Assembly (NCBI GenBank): GCA_036005185.1
Contig: DASYQS010000042.1
Coordinates: 124,001-188,000 of the forward strand
Direction: 5' to 3'
DNA from: VBAU01 sp036005185
GTDB taxonomy: Bacteria; Bacteroidota; Bacteroidia; Chitinophagales; Chitinophagaceae
DNA: 64,000 nucleotides
Made by a program: the position numbers and the translations under genes. Of this stretch, positions 25,004 through 33,924 are shown one piece after another; the first letter of the stretch is position 1, and each line of letters opens with the position of its first letter. The notes beneath the pieces were generated by a model, which had not been told where the DNA came from, did no database searches, and saw nothing but the letters and a program-made list of their open reading frames with translations.

Positions 25004-25390
25004 ATGAAAATAATCTCAATAATCATCTTGCTCATATTTACCAGCTGCCTGGTAAAAGCACAAGACTGCAGCAAAGTAAAATATGGCAAATTCAAATTAG
25101 TTCTTGAACTGGATACTATGAAAATAGTTACAACGATCGAAAGAGTGAAGAATATTCAGAGTGAAGAATCATCCACAGGAGTTAAAATGCAATTTGAGGT
25201 AAAATGGACTTCTTCCTGCAGTTATGAGCTTTCTAAACCAAAAGTTTTAAAAGGTGAAATGACGGACGTGAATGATCAGCAAATACTGTATGTAAAGATC
25301 TTGAACGTTACACCAACTTACTATACTGCTGAAATTTCTTCAAATTTCGCTGACCTCAAACTGGTAAAGGATATTCAAATTGTCCAGTGA
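25004..25390 (+). CDS. Small secreted protein, unknown function
   Basis: A 128-residue protein with an N-terminal signal peptide (MKIISIIILLIFTSCLVKAQ) and a beta-rich rest with two cysteine pairs. A lipobox is possible (FTSC) but weak, so secretion by signal peptidase I after KAQ is as likely. The ATG follows the pntB stop with no gap, which implies translational coupling. No family was recognised. Confidence 0.65.
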   Translation: MKIISIIILLIFTSCLVKAQDCSKVKYGKFKLVLELDTMKIVTTIERVKNIQSEESSTGVKMQFEVKWTSSCSYELSKPKVLKGEMTDVNDQQILYVKILNVTPTYYTAEISSNFADLKLVKDIQIVQ

Positions 25391-25394
25391 GGCT

Positions 25395-25904
25395 TCATTC
25401 AACATAACGAGCCAGCTTCTCAAGTGATGCCTCAGTGCCGGCTTCATTGTCCTCTGGTCGAATGCCTGAAGGAATGTTCTTAAATAAAATGGTGACTCTT
25501 GTTCCGCTATCTTCAACTTTAAATGTGACCTCCATGGTCATCTCTCCGGAGAAAGTGGGATCATCAGAATCGAAGGTTATAGCTTGAACGATTTTTTTGG
25601 GTGGTATAAGCTCCACGAACCGCGCAGTGAATCTATCTTCTCTTTCTGAAGTCTTGCCACGAGATTCTTTCTCGGATTCAGGATAGTACAGCGACATCTG
25701 GTATCCTCCACCTACCTTAAGATCGAAACGATGAATCTTACCCGTCATCTTTCCTGGTGCCAGCCACGAAGCTAAGGCTTCGGGATTAGTGAATGCACGA
25801 TAGAGGGTTTCCTGTGAAGCTTTAATAATTTTAGAATTTTGAGTAGTGCCACCGCTCCTCACGATCGTATTCTCTGATGCAGATGTTGTGCGTTTCTTTT
25901 TCAT
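25395..25904 (-). CDS. SRPBCC (AHSA1-like) domain protein
   Basis: A 169-residue protein of the START/Bet v 1 superfamily, AHSA1-type branch. The signature is IKASQETLYRAFTNPEALASWLAPG, then GGGYQMSLYYPESE, a typical pattern of activator of Hsp90 ATPase homologues. These bind hydrophobic ligands or partner proteins; the specific role is not visible. The first 20 residues are polar and probably disordered. It lies alone, convergent with the small secreted protein. Confidence 0.82.
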   Translation of the reverse strand: MKKKRTTSASENTIVRSGGTTQNSKIIKASQETLYRAFTNPEALASWLAPGKMTGKIHRFDLKVGGGYQMSLYYPESEKESRGKTSEREDRFTARFVELIPPKKIVQAITFDSDDPTFSGEMTMEVTFKVEDSGTRVTILFKNIPSGIRPEDNEAGTEASLEKLARYVE

Positions 25905-25982
25905 TCAAAAAATACCTAGTTGAAGTTAGCCTATCCTCAAATGGTTGCAGATAACATGCCACTAATCAGCGATTTCAAAACT

Positions 25983-27032
25983 TCATGAAGTCAGCAAAAC
26001 CGCTTTGATACAGTTATCCATTTTTTTGTCAAACACTTCGTATGCCTTTGCACCTTCTTGTAATGGAAATTGATGCGTGATGATATCTTCGATGGCATAA
26101 CGCTGCGGCACTTGCTCACGCAATAGCTTTTCCGAATAAAAACGGGCGGGGCAACGCCCACTTTTGTAAATAAGATTTTTATCATAGGCCTCACCCGGAG
26201 AAAATGAAAAATTTTTTGCCGTATGCACACCAACTGATGAAATAGTTCCACCAGGGCGGATCAGATCAATGGCCAGCTTTAATGTTTTATCGCTGCCAAC
26301 TACTTCCATCACTGCATCGGCGCCACGACCATAAGTGCTGTTGAAGATATCTTGCTTGACATCAGTGAGTGATGGATTTAATGGAATAGCGCCAAAGTTT
26401 TCGGCTTTTGCTAACCTTTCAGGAATCACGTCAATTGCAAATAATGTTGACGCACCAAGATGTTTTGCGGCCAGTATGGTCATGAGGCCAACCGGTCCGC
26501 AGCCAATGACTGCATAAACAGCATTTGGTTTTATTCCGGCATTGTCTGCACAGAAATAGCCTGTTGAAAAAACATCGCCCAGCAGCAATGCTTTTTTTTC
26601 ATTGAGATCAGCACTTAATGACAGCAGCGTAGTGTCGGCCATCGGCACACGAATGTAACCAGCTTGCGCTCCATGAAGACCATGACCATTGTGCACCCAG
26701 CCAAATAAATTTCCCTTTTCACAGCGACAAGTGAGGCCGATGAGGCAATAAAAACATTCGCCGCAGGAAGTAGTAAAAGGACTGAGCACTCGTGCTTCTT
26801 TTTTAAATTTCTTTACATCCCGACCTGCTTCTTCAACAACACCGGTGAACTCATGTCCCATCACCGTTCCGTGATCAAGACCTGTTTCCCGGCCGTGATA
26901 CACATGTAGATCGGAGCCACAAATGCCGGCCATGGTAATTCTTACGATGGCGTCAGATGGATGAAGCAATTCCGGATCATTGACAGTACTGTAATCAATG
27001 ATCTCTTTTCCGCCGAATGTTAGCGCCTGCAT
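25983..27032 (-). CDS. Zinc-dependent alcohol dehydrogenase family protein
   Basis: A 349-residue medium-chain dehydrogenase. The N-terminal GroES-like domain has the catalytic-zinc residues in GICGSDLHVYHG and GHEFTGVVEEAG, and a structural-zinc cluster CGECFYCLIGLTCRCEKG. The Rossmann part reads YAVIGCGPVGLMTILAAKHLGA. The pattern resembles glutathione-independent formaldehyde/threonine-dehydrogenase-like enzymes; the substrate cannot be told. Transcribed alone, divergent from the CoA-binding protein gene. Confidence 0.87.
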   Translation of the reverse strand: MQALTFGGKEIIDYSTVNDPELLHPSDAIVRITMAGICGSDLHVYHGRETGLDHGTVMGHEFTGVVEEAGRDVKKFKKEARVLSPFTTSCGECFYCLIGLTCRCEKGNLFGWVHNGHGLHGAQAGYIRVPMADTTLLSLSADLNEKKALLLGDVFSTGYFCADNAGIKPNAVYAVIGCGPVGLMTILAAKHLGASTLFAIDVIPERLAKAENFGAIPLNPSLTDVKQDIFNSTYGRGADAVMEVVGSDKTLKLAIDLIRPGGTISSVGVHTAKNFSFSPGEAYDKNLIYKSGRCPARFYSEKLLREQVPQRYAIEDIITHQFPLQEGAKAYEVFDKKMDNCIKAVLLTS

Positions 27033-27136
27033 TGTGTGAATGTAAGAGTTTTATAGAATTTTTTTTCAACCTGACCGCAGTCAATAAAAAACAAAGCTCA
27101 GTTCAGTAATCTTGCAATGAATCAAAAACTAGCACA

Positions 27137-27615
27137 ATGGCAACGATGAACGAAGCTGCGAAAGACTTCCTGGCGCAGAAGAAAATTGCAGTAGTAGGGG
27201 TTTCCCGGGATACAAAAAGGGCCGCCAATTTTATTTATAAAAAATTACGTTCACTTGGTTATTCCATATTTGCAGTGAATCCAATACGACAACGGTTGAA
27301 GGAGATGTTTGCTATCCCAATCTTAAATCAATTCCCGTGAAACCAGATGGCGTTGTGATCATTACAAAGCCTGCAATTACAGAGGATGTAGTTAAAGAAT
27401 GTGCAGAGCTTGGAATAACAAGAGTTTGGATGCATAAAGGAATTGATACAAAAGCTCACAGCGTTTCGGATGAAGCGGTTGACTTCTGCCATAAACACCA
27501 TATCACAACCATTCCCGGTGGCTGCCCGATGATGTATTGCCGCCACGCCGATTTTGGTCACAGACTTTTTCGCTGGATACAGGGAGTTAGCAAAAAACTT
27601 CCTAAAGAAATTTAA
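27137..27615 (+). pseudogene. CoA-binding domain protein, frameshifted
   Basis: Two adjoining frames together make one YccU-like CoA-binding Rossmann protein of about 158 residues. The first, from ATG 27137, has KKIAVVGVSRDTKRAANFIYKKL and FAVNP. The second continues VKPDGVVIITKPAITEDVVKEC and ends GGCPMMYCRH. At 27281-27286 (ccaatacgac) adding one A restores NPNTTTVEGDVCYPNLKSIP between them, exactly the family sequence. So a single base is missing, either a true mutation or an assembly error in an A run. Confidence 0.85.
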
Positions 27616-27765
27616 ACGAGTGCAAAAAACTAGTAACATAAAAAAGAACTTCATTGCTAAAGATTAAGCTACGCGTAAAAATATGCCACTAATCATCTAC
27701 TTGCAAGAAGCAGATATTTTTGTTTGTTGGTCCGCCAACCAACAACATGGGAAAATTATGAAGGC

Positions 27766-28272
27766 TTATTTCGGATTTAAAAACAATTCAGTATACGCGA
27801 GGTCCATCAACCGGGAGATCAATACGCCTGCTGCACCGCCGCAAAGTGGCCATGTAACATATAAATAGAATGGCTTCATGTACCATTTTTTATCTGTCAC
27901 TTTTATTTTGGATGTTCGGGCAATCGGTTCTTGAGGAGGAGTAGCCGCAAAACCAAAAACATGATTGGTGATATAAACCTCCGCATCGTAAGCCGGAGTG
28001 ATTTCCAGGTTTGGTATCTTAGTTTCAATTATCTTTTCAGCTTCTTCAAAACTATCAGCGCTAGCCACATCGGGATTTAGTTGTGTGAATAGTTTTTTCG
28101 ATGGGGCAGGTAAAAGAATAATATTCTTTTTTACCAGTGTTTCTTTAGCGATTTCGGATAATCCAATTGATATTCGCCCACGGAAAGCATCTCTGTTCCA
28201 TTTAATGGGCTGAGCGGATAATTTATGTTCCTGGAAAATTAACTCACAGGCAGTCTTTAACTCGGGAGTCAT
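27766..28272 (-). CDS. Hypothetical protein with C-terminal membrane segment
   Basis: A 168-residue protein without recognised family. The N-terminal 135 residues are charged and probably cytoplasmic. A single hydrophobic helix near residues 136-157 (LYVTWPLCGGAAGVLISRLM) suggests tail-anchoring in the membrane. Start ATG at 28272. No neighbours suggest a role. Confidence 0.6.
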   Translation of the reverse strand: MTPELKTACELIFQEHKLSAQPIKWNRDAFRGRISIGLSEIAKETLVKKNIILLPAPSKKLFTQLNPDVASADSFEEAEKIIETKIPNLEITPAYDAEVYITNHVFGFAATPPQEPIARTSKIKVTDKKWYMKPFYLYVTWPLCGGAAGVLISRLMDLAYTELFLNPK

Positions 28273-28588
28273 GACAATGATTTAAATAGTTAAGGTCTAT
28301 TCACAAGAGATACAGGGATGGAGTTCGTAGAATAATAGGAAGGACTTTTCAGTATTCTAATTTACGACATTATTTAGATAATGCAAGATTGAGCTGAGCT
28401 AGACGCTAATAGCTATTGGTTGAGAACAACAATCATTGAGATTTTTATTTTACTGAAACATTTCAGTCAGCGGGAGACTCTGCGTTCCCGTTAAAGCTAA
28501 ATAGAATTACCGAACGTACAAGTGAGTGACACAATAGAAGCTGGGCAGAATTACTTAAGTTCGTACCCAAAAAATAAAATCACCCATA
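28273..28588. other. Intergenic region with a cgtacaagtgagtgac repeat
   Basis: A 316-base gap. It contains cgtacaagtgagtgac (28515-28530), a variant of the tgtacaagagtgcgac repeat at 1352 and 11391. Two short IR-like words occur near 28470. No gene seen. Confidence 0.5.
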
Positions 28589-30841
28589 ATGAAACAGTTC
28601 CTCTTCTTTGTTTTAATGTTGATCTTATCAATCGGATTTGTAAATGCTCAAAAGTTAACCGGTTTTACCGAAACGAATGCCACCAAACAATTGGATTGGG
28701 AAAAGCAATTTGACGCTCAGCTAAATCCAAAAAATCAGGATGAATGGATGCAGTTCCTGAGCTCACATCCGCATCATGTGGGCAGCCCGCAGGATAAAGC
28801 CAATGCCGAATACATGGCCAATTTATTTCGAAGCTGGGGTTATCAAACAGAAATCGCTTCTTATTCCGTATTGTTTCCAACACCAAAAACAAGAGTATTG
28901 GAATTGCTGGGCACTAAGCCTTTTAAAGCAAAGCTGGAAGAGCCCACATTGAAGGAAGATAAAACTTCAGGACAAAAAGCAGAGCAACTGCCCACCTACA
29001 ATGCCTACTCGGCGGATGGAGATGTTACAGCAGAATTGGTATTTGTGAACCGTGGCATACCGGCCGATTATGAAGAGCTGGAAAGAATGGGGGTAGATGT
29101 TAAAGGAAAAATTGTTATCGCCAAATATGGCGGCTCGTGGCGTGGCATAAAACCAAAAGTCGCATACGAGCATGGAGCTGTTGGATGTATCATTTATTCC
29201 GATCCGGGAGATGATGGCTATGCACAAGGTGATGTGTATCCGCAAGGGCCTTTTCGTCGCGCCGATGCAGTGCAGCGCGGCTCTGTGATGGATATGCCTA
29301 TACGACCCGGCGATCCATTGACGCCGGATGTGGGCGCTACAAAAGATGCAAAGCGTTTGGACAGGAAAGAAGTGAATACGATCATGAAAATTCCTGTGCT
29401 CCCCATTTCTTATGAAGATGCTTTGCCTTTGTTGCAATCGTTGGGTGGTTCGGTTGTGCCCGCGGCCTGGCGCGGAGCCTTGCCTATTACTTATCATGTA
29501 GGGCCAAGTTTTTCCAAAGTGCATTTGAAATTGGAATTCAACTGGGATCAAAAACCATTGTATGATGTGATCGCCAAAATGCCGGGCAGTGAATTTCCCG
29601 GTGAGTGGGTGATTCGCGGAAATCATCATGATGGCTGGGTAAATGGCGCGGCCGACCCGTTGAGCGGCATGGTGGCTGAACTGGAAGAGGCAAGAGCAGT
29701 AGGTGAGTTAGTGAAAAAAGGATTTCGCCCCAAGCGTACTATTATTTATTGTGCATGGGATGGCGAGGAGCCTGCATTGCTTGGCTCAACCGAATGGGCT
29801 GAAGATCATCAACAGGAATTAAAACAAAAAGCAGTTGCCTATATTAATTCAGATGGAAATGGCCGTGGATTTATCGGCGCTTCGGGTTCACATACATTGG
29901 AAACATTTTTTAACGAGATTGCTGATCAAGTTATCGATCCGCAAACAGGTGTAACGATCAAAGAGCGTCGCTACGCGAGAACCATCGTGCAAGCTGATCC
30001 ATCAGCCAGAGCCAAACTGCTCGGCAATAAATACATAAAGCTTGGCGCCTTGGGAGCAGGGTCAGATTATTCTCCTTTTCTTCAGCATTTGGGAATTGCC
30101 TCCATGAATCTTGGATTTGGCGGTGAGGACCCCGGAGGTGAATATCATTCGATCTATGATTCTTATGACTTGTTTAAACGATTCAAAGATTCGGGCTTTG
30201 CTTATGGAGTGACTTTATCAAAGACCGCTGGCCGTGTGATTTTGCGTTTGGCCAATGCTGATGTGCTGCCTTTTGATTTTAATACGTTTTACAAAACGAT
30301 CAACGATTATGTAACGGAAGTAAAAACCTTGCTGGATAATACACGTACAGAAACAGAGACAGAGAATAGAATGATAAAAGAAAAATTATTTGATGTGGCA
30401 AGGGATCCAAAGAAAGTTTATATGAGTCCGAAGCCAAAAGAGAATGTTCCTTATCTCAATTTCAGCTCATTGGAAAATGCGTTGGTGAACCTGAAAGAAA
30501 AAGCTGAAGAGTTTCAAAAAATATACAGCAGTGGTTTGCAAATGCCGGTAGCAAAACAAAATGAGCTGAATGATCTTTTATATAAAGCAGAAAGAAGCTT
30601 GATAGAACCAAATGGTTTGCCGCGCAGGCCCTGGTACAAGCATGAAATTTATGCGCCTGGTTATTATACAGGCTATGGAGTAAAAACGCTGCCGGGAATT
30701 CGAGAAGCCATTGAACAGAAAAACTGGAAAGAAGCGCAGGAAAACACAGAGATCGTAGCAAAAACCATTCAGACATACAACCAACAGGTGCAACAGGCGA
30801 TTGATGTGGTGAAGAAGAACGGGGAGAAGAAAAGTTTTTAG
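28589..30841 (+). CDS. Secreted M28-family metallopeptidase (glutamate carboxypeptidase II-like)
   Basis: A 750-residue exported protein with signal peptide (residues 1-20, ending VNAQ). Order of domains: N-terminal segment, PA (protease-associated) domain with VFVNRGIPADYEELERMGVD and GKIVIAKYGGSWRGIKPKVAYEHGAVGCIIYSDPGDD, the M28 zinc core with RGNHHDGWVNGAADPLSGM, AWDGEEPALLGSTEWAEDH and GGEYHSIYDSY, and a C-terminal TfR-type dimerisation region. The same order occurs in PSMA. It would trim peptides in the periplasm or outside. Not linked to neighbours. Confidence 0.92.
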   Translation: MKQFLFFVLMLILSIGFVNAQKLTGFTETNATKQLDWEKQFDAQLNPKNQDEWMQFLSSHPHHVGSPQDKANAEYMANLFRSWGYQTEIASYSVLFPTPKTRVLELLGTKPFKAKLEEPTLKEDKTSGQKAEQLPTYNAYSADGDVTAELVFVNRGIPADYEELERMGVDVKGKIVIAKYGGSWRGIKPKVAYEHGAVGCIIYSDPGDDGYAQGDVYPQGPFRRADAVQRGSVMDMPIRPGDPLTPDVGATKDAKRLDRKEVNTIMKIPVLPISYEDALPLLQSLGGSVVPAAWRGALPITYHVGPSFSKVHLKLEFNWDQKPLYDVIAKMPGSEFPGEWVIRGNHHDGWVNGAADPLSGMVAELEEARAVGELVKKGFRPKRTIIYCAWDGEEPALLGSTEWAEDHQQELKQKAVAYINSDGNGRGFIGASGSHTLETFFNEIADQVIDPQTGVTIKERRYARTIVQADPSARAKLLGNKYIKLGALGAGSDYSPFLQHLGIASMNLGFGGEDPGGEYHSIYDSYDLFKRFKDSGFAYGVTLSKTAGRVILRLANADVLPFDFNTFYKTINDYVTEVKTLLDNTRTETETENRMIKEKLFDVARDPKKVYMSPKPKENVPYLNFSSLENALVNLKEKAEEFQKIYSSGLQMPVAKQNELNDLLYKAERSLIEPNGLPRRPWYKHEIYAPGYYTGYGVKTLPGIREAIEQKNWKEAQENTEIVAKTIQTYNQQVQQAIDVVKKNGEKKSF

Positions 30842-30860
30842 AAGCCTAATGGTCTTTTTT

Positions 30861-31411
30861 AACCTTAGTAGAAAAAATAGTTGATTAAAACCACCAACCT
30901 TATTAATTTTTATTTTGATTGATGCTTCTTAGAAGGCTGTAAGGTTTTTTGATAAAATCTTATGAACTCATCATATTCTTCTGCAAAGCTTACTTTACGA
31001 TGATGTTTCGGTTGATTGAGGATGTATTTGCAAACTTTGTCAACATCCGATTTTGATACTGAGAAGGTGGAAGCAGATTCTTGCCATGCTAGTACATAAT
31101 TTATTTTGATTTATAAACCATTGAGAACTCTCGGCAACTATTGAAGCCGGTAACGTTTCTGATAATCTAGGAGAACGGGAAACAAGAAAATGAACATGCT
31201 CTGGATTAGCGTAAATCGCATATAAATGAGAATCGTTATTATTTACGATACCGGTAATATACTTTTCAATTCTTTCACGATTCTTTTCAGAAATAATGGG
31301 TAGGCGATGTAAGGTTGTAAATATAAAATGAGTATAAAGATTGTTGTATTCTATTTTCATTTGAATAAGGTAATAAGGTTAATATTGAAACAGTGACCTT
31401 CTACTAAGGTT
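30861..31411 (-). mobile_element. Decayed IS200-like (Y1 transposase) element with nested inverted repeats
   Basis: A small element bounded by a perfect 13-base inverted repeat, aaccttagtagaa (30861-30873) and its complement at 31399-31411. A second pair, aaccttatta (30896-30905) and taataaggtt (31371-31380), lies inside. The interior encodes one Y1 transposase on the minus strand. Ends of this kind resemble REP-associated transposases. No target duplication was identified by eye. Confidence 0.65.
30910..31360 (-). pseudogene. IS200-like (Y1, HUH) transposase, frameshifted
   Basis: The N-terminal frame (31360 to about 31110) has MKIEYNNLYTHFIFTTLHRLP, the HUH pair HVHFL in NPEHVHFLVS, and SSQWFINQN. 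It then runs out of frame to a stop at 31040. The other frame continues YVLAWQESASTFSVSKSDVD, KVCKYILNQPKHHRKVSF, and EEYDEFIRFYQKTLQPSKK to the stop at 30910-30912, a normal Y1_Tnp C-terminus with catalytic tyrosine region YILNQ. One surplus A near 31108-31113 explains the break. Total length would be about 149 residues, normal for the family. Confidence 0.82.
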
Positions 31412-31490
31412 TTTATACTTGTATCCAAAGCTAATGCCTTTTACAAAATTTCAAAATATCATCAACCATGCATTGCTTTGGGTTTATTGT

Positions 31491-31498
31491 TAGTTTTG
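31491..31498 (+). promoter_or_regulatory. -7 box of the RNA methyltransferase gene
   Basis: TAGTTTTG matches TAnnTTTG and ends only 4 bases before the GTG at 31503. Transcription would start at or beside the start codon, implying a leaderless mRNA. Confidence 0.5.
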
Positions 31499-31502
31499 AT
31501 CT

Positions 31503-32852
31503 GTGCAGCTTCCCGAAAAATTAATGCAATCTTTAGAAGGAATGGAAGGCTTCGATCGAGGGGCTTTTGAAAAAGTTCATGCAAGTGGTGAGCAGATTAC
31601 ATCAGTAAGAATAAATCCTTCCAAATTGACAATTGCCAATTGCCAATTGTCAATTGCTAGCGGAGTTCCCTGGTGTGATTACGGTTACTATCTCAAACAG
31701 CGTCCCTCATTTACTTTCGATCCGCTTTTTCATGCTGGATGTTATTATGTGCAGGAAGCCAGCAGCATGTTTTTAGAACAAGCATTGAAACAAACAGTTG
31801 ATCTTTCACAACCCTTAAGAATTCTGGATCTCGCTGCAGCACCGGGAGGAAAATCAACACATATTCAGTCACTCATTTCAAAAGAAAGCTTGCTGGTGAG
31901 TAATGAGGTCATTCGAAATCGCAGTCATATTTTAAAAGATAACATAATTAAATGGAGCAGCGATAATGTGATTGTGACAAATAACGATCCTAAAGATTTT
32001 GGAAGACTTGAAAATTATTTTGATGTGATTGTTGTGGATGCTCCTTGCAGTGGCAGCGGTCTATTTCGGCGTGATGAGGAAGCAATCAATGAATGGAGCT
32101 TGAATAATGTACAGCTTTGCAGCCAGCGGCAGCAACGGATTTTAGCTGATGTGTGGCCGGCTTTGAAGAAGGATGGCATTTTAATTTATTCTACTTGCTC
32201 TTATTCAAAGGAAGAAGATGAGCATATAGTTCAGTGGATGAATTCAGAATTTAGAATTCAGAATTTAGAATTAAGAATTGACAAAGACTGGCAGATCATC
32301 GAATCGTCGGAAGGTTATCGTTTCTGGCCGGATAAAATAAAGGGCGAGGGCTTTTTTATTGCAGCATTAAGAAAATTGGATGGAGAAGATGAATTTAGCG
32401 AAAAACCAAGAAGGAAAATTGAGTTGATCAATAAAAAGGAAAAAGAAATTGTAAAGAATTGGGTGAAACAGTCAGATCACCAATTTGCAAAAACTCACAA
32501 CACCCTGCACGCCTTACCCGAGCACATGTTAACGGAGATGAATAAGCTAATTGGCAATCTTCATATTATTTATTTTGGAACAATGATCGGCGAGCTTATT
32601 CGTGAAAAATTAATCCCAGCCCATGCTCTCGCCTTGAGTAATTTGATTTCTGAAGGAATTGAAAGGACTGAATTAAATGATGAGGATGCAATCGCTTATT
32701 TAAAAAAGAAGGATATGGGCAATATTCACTTTAAAAACAAGGGCTGGCAATTGGTTACCTATCAGCACTATCCCTTAGGCTGGATCAATGCTTTAGCTAA
32801 CCGCATCAATAATTATTATCCAAAAGAATTAAGAATATTGAAAGATATTTGA
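31503..32852 (+). CDS. RNA cytosine C5-methyltransferase (NOL1/NOP2/sun, RsmB/RsmF type)
   Basis: A 449-residue SAM-dependent enzyme that probably methylates 16S rRNA or tRNA at C5 of cytidine. Motif I is LDLAAAPGGKSTHI; the two catalytic cysteines are in VDAPCSGSGLFRRDE and IYSTCSYSKEEDE. A C-terminal PUA-like region follows. The GTG start at 31503 is preferred because QLPEKLMQSLEG is the usual N-terminus; ATG 31524 is an alternative. Two repeat-derived stretches interrupt the protein in frame, at residues 41-52 and about 246-259. Confidence 0.85.
   Translation: MQLPEKLMQSLEGMEGFDRGAFEKVHASGEQITSVRINPSKLTIANCQLSIASGVPWCDYGYYLKQRPSFTFDPLFHAGCYYVQEASSMFLEQALKQTVDLSQPLRILDLAAAPGGKSTHIQSLISKESLLVSNEVIRNRSHILKDNIIKWSSDNVIVTNNDPKDFGRLENYFDVIVVDAPCSGSGLFRRDEEAINEWSLNNVQLCSQRQQRILADVWPALKKDGILIYSTCSYSKEEDEHIVQWMNSEFRIQNLELRIDKDWQIIESSEGYRFWPDKIKGEGFFIAALRKLDGEDEFSEKPRRKIELINKKEKEIVKNWVKQSDHQFAKTHNTLHALPEHMLTEMNKLIGNLHIIYFGTMIGELIREKLIPAHALALSNLISEGIERTELNDEDAIAYLKKKDMGNIHFKNKGWQLVTYQHYPLGWINALANRINNYYPKELRILKDI
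31624..31657. repeat. In-frame caattgccaattg palindrome in the RNA methyltransferase gene
   Basis: AATTGACAATTG (31624-31635) pairs perfectly with CAATTGTCAATT (31644-31655). It encodes KLTIANCQLSIA between two conserved blocks, VRINPS and VPWCDYGYYL. The same word appears in fmt (35676-35697) and ribD (45838-45856). Confidence 0.8.
32240..32279. repeat. In-frame gaattcagaattt repeat in the RNA methyltransferase gene
   Basis: Five tandem copies of a 7-8-base gaattcag/aatttaga unit encode NSEFRIQNLELRI after the second catalytic block. The same word, in the form gaattctgaattctg, lies in prmC at 44389-44427. Confidence 0.75.
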
Positions 32853-32901
32853 GGTTTTTCAAAAGAAAATATTTTACATCTTTGTAAATAAATCTGTTAT
32901 C

Positions 32902-33909
32902 ATGAAAAGCATTGTTTTGTCAGTCTGTATCTTTTTATCTGCTGCTATGCAGGCTCAAACATCTGAACTCCTAATAAAAAGCGGTACCAAAGGCTTATAT
33001 CTTGAACATAAAATAACCCCAAAAGAGAATTTCTACTCTATCGGGCGGTTATTCAACGTGCATCCCAAACATCTGGCAACCTTTAATTCACTTGATATGA
33101 CCAAGGGACTAAGTATTGGTCAAATAGTTCGGATACCATTGACAGATACAAACTTTAATCAAAAAACTGAAAAAGGGCAGCCCATTTATTATATCACTTC
33201 AAATGGTGAAAGTTTATATCGCGTCAGCACAAATAATAATAATGTACTAATGGAGAGGCTTGGTAAATGGAACCATTTATCAAAGGACAATATTGCCGCA
33301 GGTACCAAATTGATTGTAGGTTTTTTAGTCAATAATGGACAACCAGCGGTCGCAGCTGCAAATCCACCAAAAGAAGTAAAGACCGACAGTAATGCTGAAA
33401 ACACTAAGAAAGAAGTCGCAAAAAATGAAACCATCAGTAACCCTGAAAATATAAAGAAAGAAGTTGCGAAAAATGAAGCTATCAGTAAACCTGAGTCAAA
33501 GAAGGAAGACACTAAGAAAGAAGTGGAGCCGGTAAAAACTCAGGAAGCAGTGATGGTAAAGGAAGAAATAAAACCGCAACAATCAACGCAGGGGTATTTC
33601 AAAACTTCGTTTGATCAACAGATAAAACAACAGCCGATCAGTAAACAACAAACCGTAACTGCAGGAATTTTTAAAACGGCTAGCGGTTGGGTTGATGCGA
33701 AGTATTATTTATTAATGGATGGTGCAGAGCCTGGAATTATTGTGCGGATCACAAATCCTGCCAACAACAAAATCATTTACGCAAAGCTGCTTGGCGAAAT
33801 GAATGGATTAAAACAAAATCAAGGATTAACTGTTCGCATCAGCAATGCTGCTGCTGCGGCGCTTGATATTACTGAAACCGATAAATTTATTGTAAAACTG
33901 AATTATTAA
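32902..33909 (+). CDS. Secreted LysM protein with C-terminal double-psi-like domain
   Basis: A 335-residue protein with a signal peptide (ending MQAQ), two LysM-type modules (about residues 30-75 and 92-137; EHKITPKENFYSIGRLFNVHPK and YYITSNGESLYRVSTNN), a Lys/Glu-rich linker and a 90-residue C-terminal domain (ASGWVDAKYYLLMDGAEPGI...IVKLNY) of unknown family. The linker contains a tandem repeat, KKEVAKNE-[TA]-ISNPEN-like, about residues 168-200. LysM binds peptidoglycan, so it is probably an envelope protein. The C1 peptidase gene follows 15 bases later. Confidence 0.8.
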   Translation: MKSIVLSVCIFLSAAMQAQTSELLIKSGTKGLYLEHKITPKENFYSIGRLFNVHPKHLATFNSLDMTKGLSIGQIVRIPLTDTNFNQKTEKGQPIYYITSNGESLYRVSTNNNNVLMERLGKWNHLSKDNIAAGTKLIVGFLVNNGQPAVAAANPPKEVKTDSNAENTKKEVAKNETISNPENIKKEVAKNEAISKPESKKEDTKKEVEPVKTQEAVMVKEEIKPQQSTQGYFKTSFDQQIKQQPISKQQTVTAGIFKTASGWVDAKYYLLMDGAEPGIIVRITNPANNKIIYAKLLGEMNGLKQNQGLTVRISNAAAAALDITETDKFIVKLNY

Positions 33910-33924
33910 TCTATAACTGTAAAT

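Noticed and set aside
27683..27868. A small frame between the CoA-binding gene and the hypothetical membrane protein
   Set aside because: Most of it overlaps the end of the longer minus-strand gene at 27766 and has no family features.
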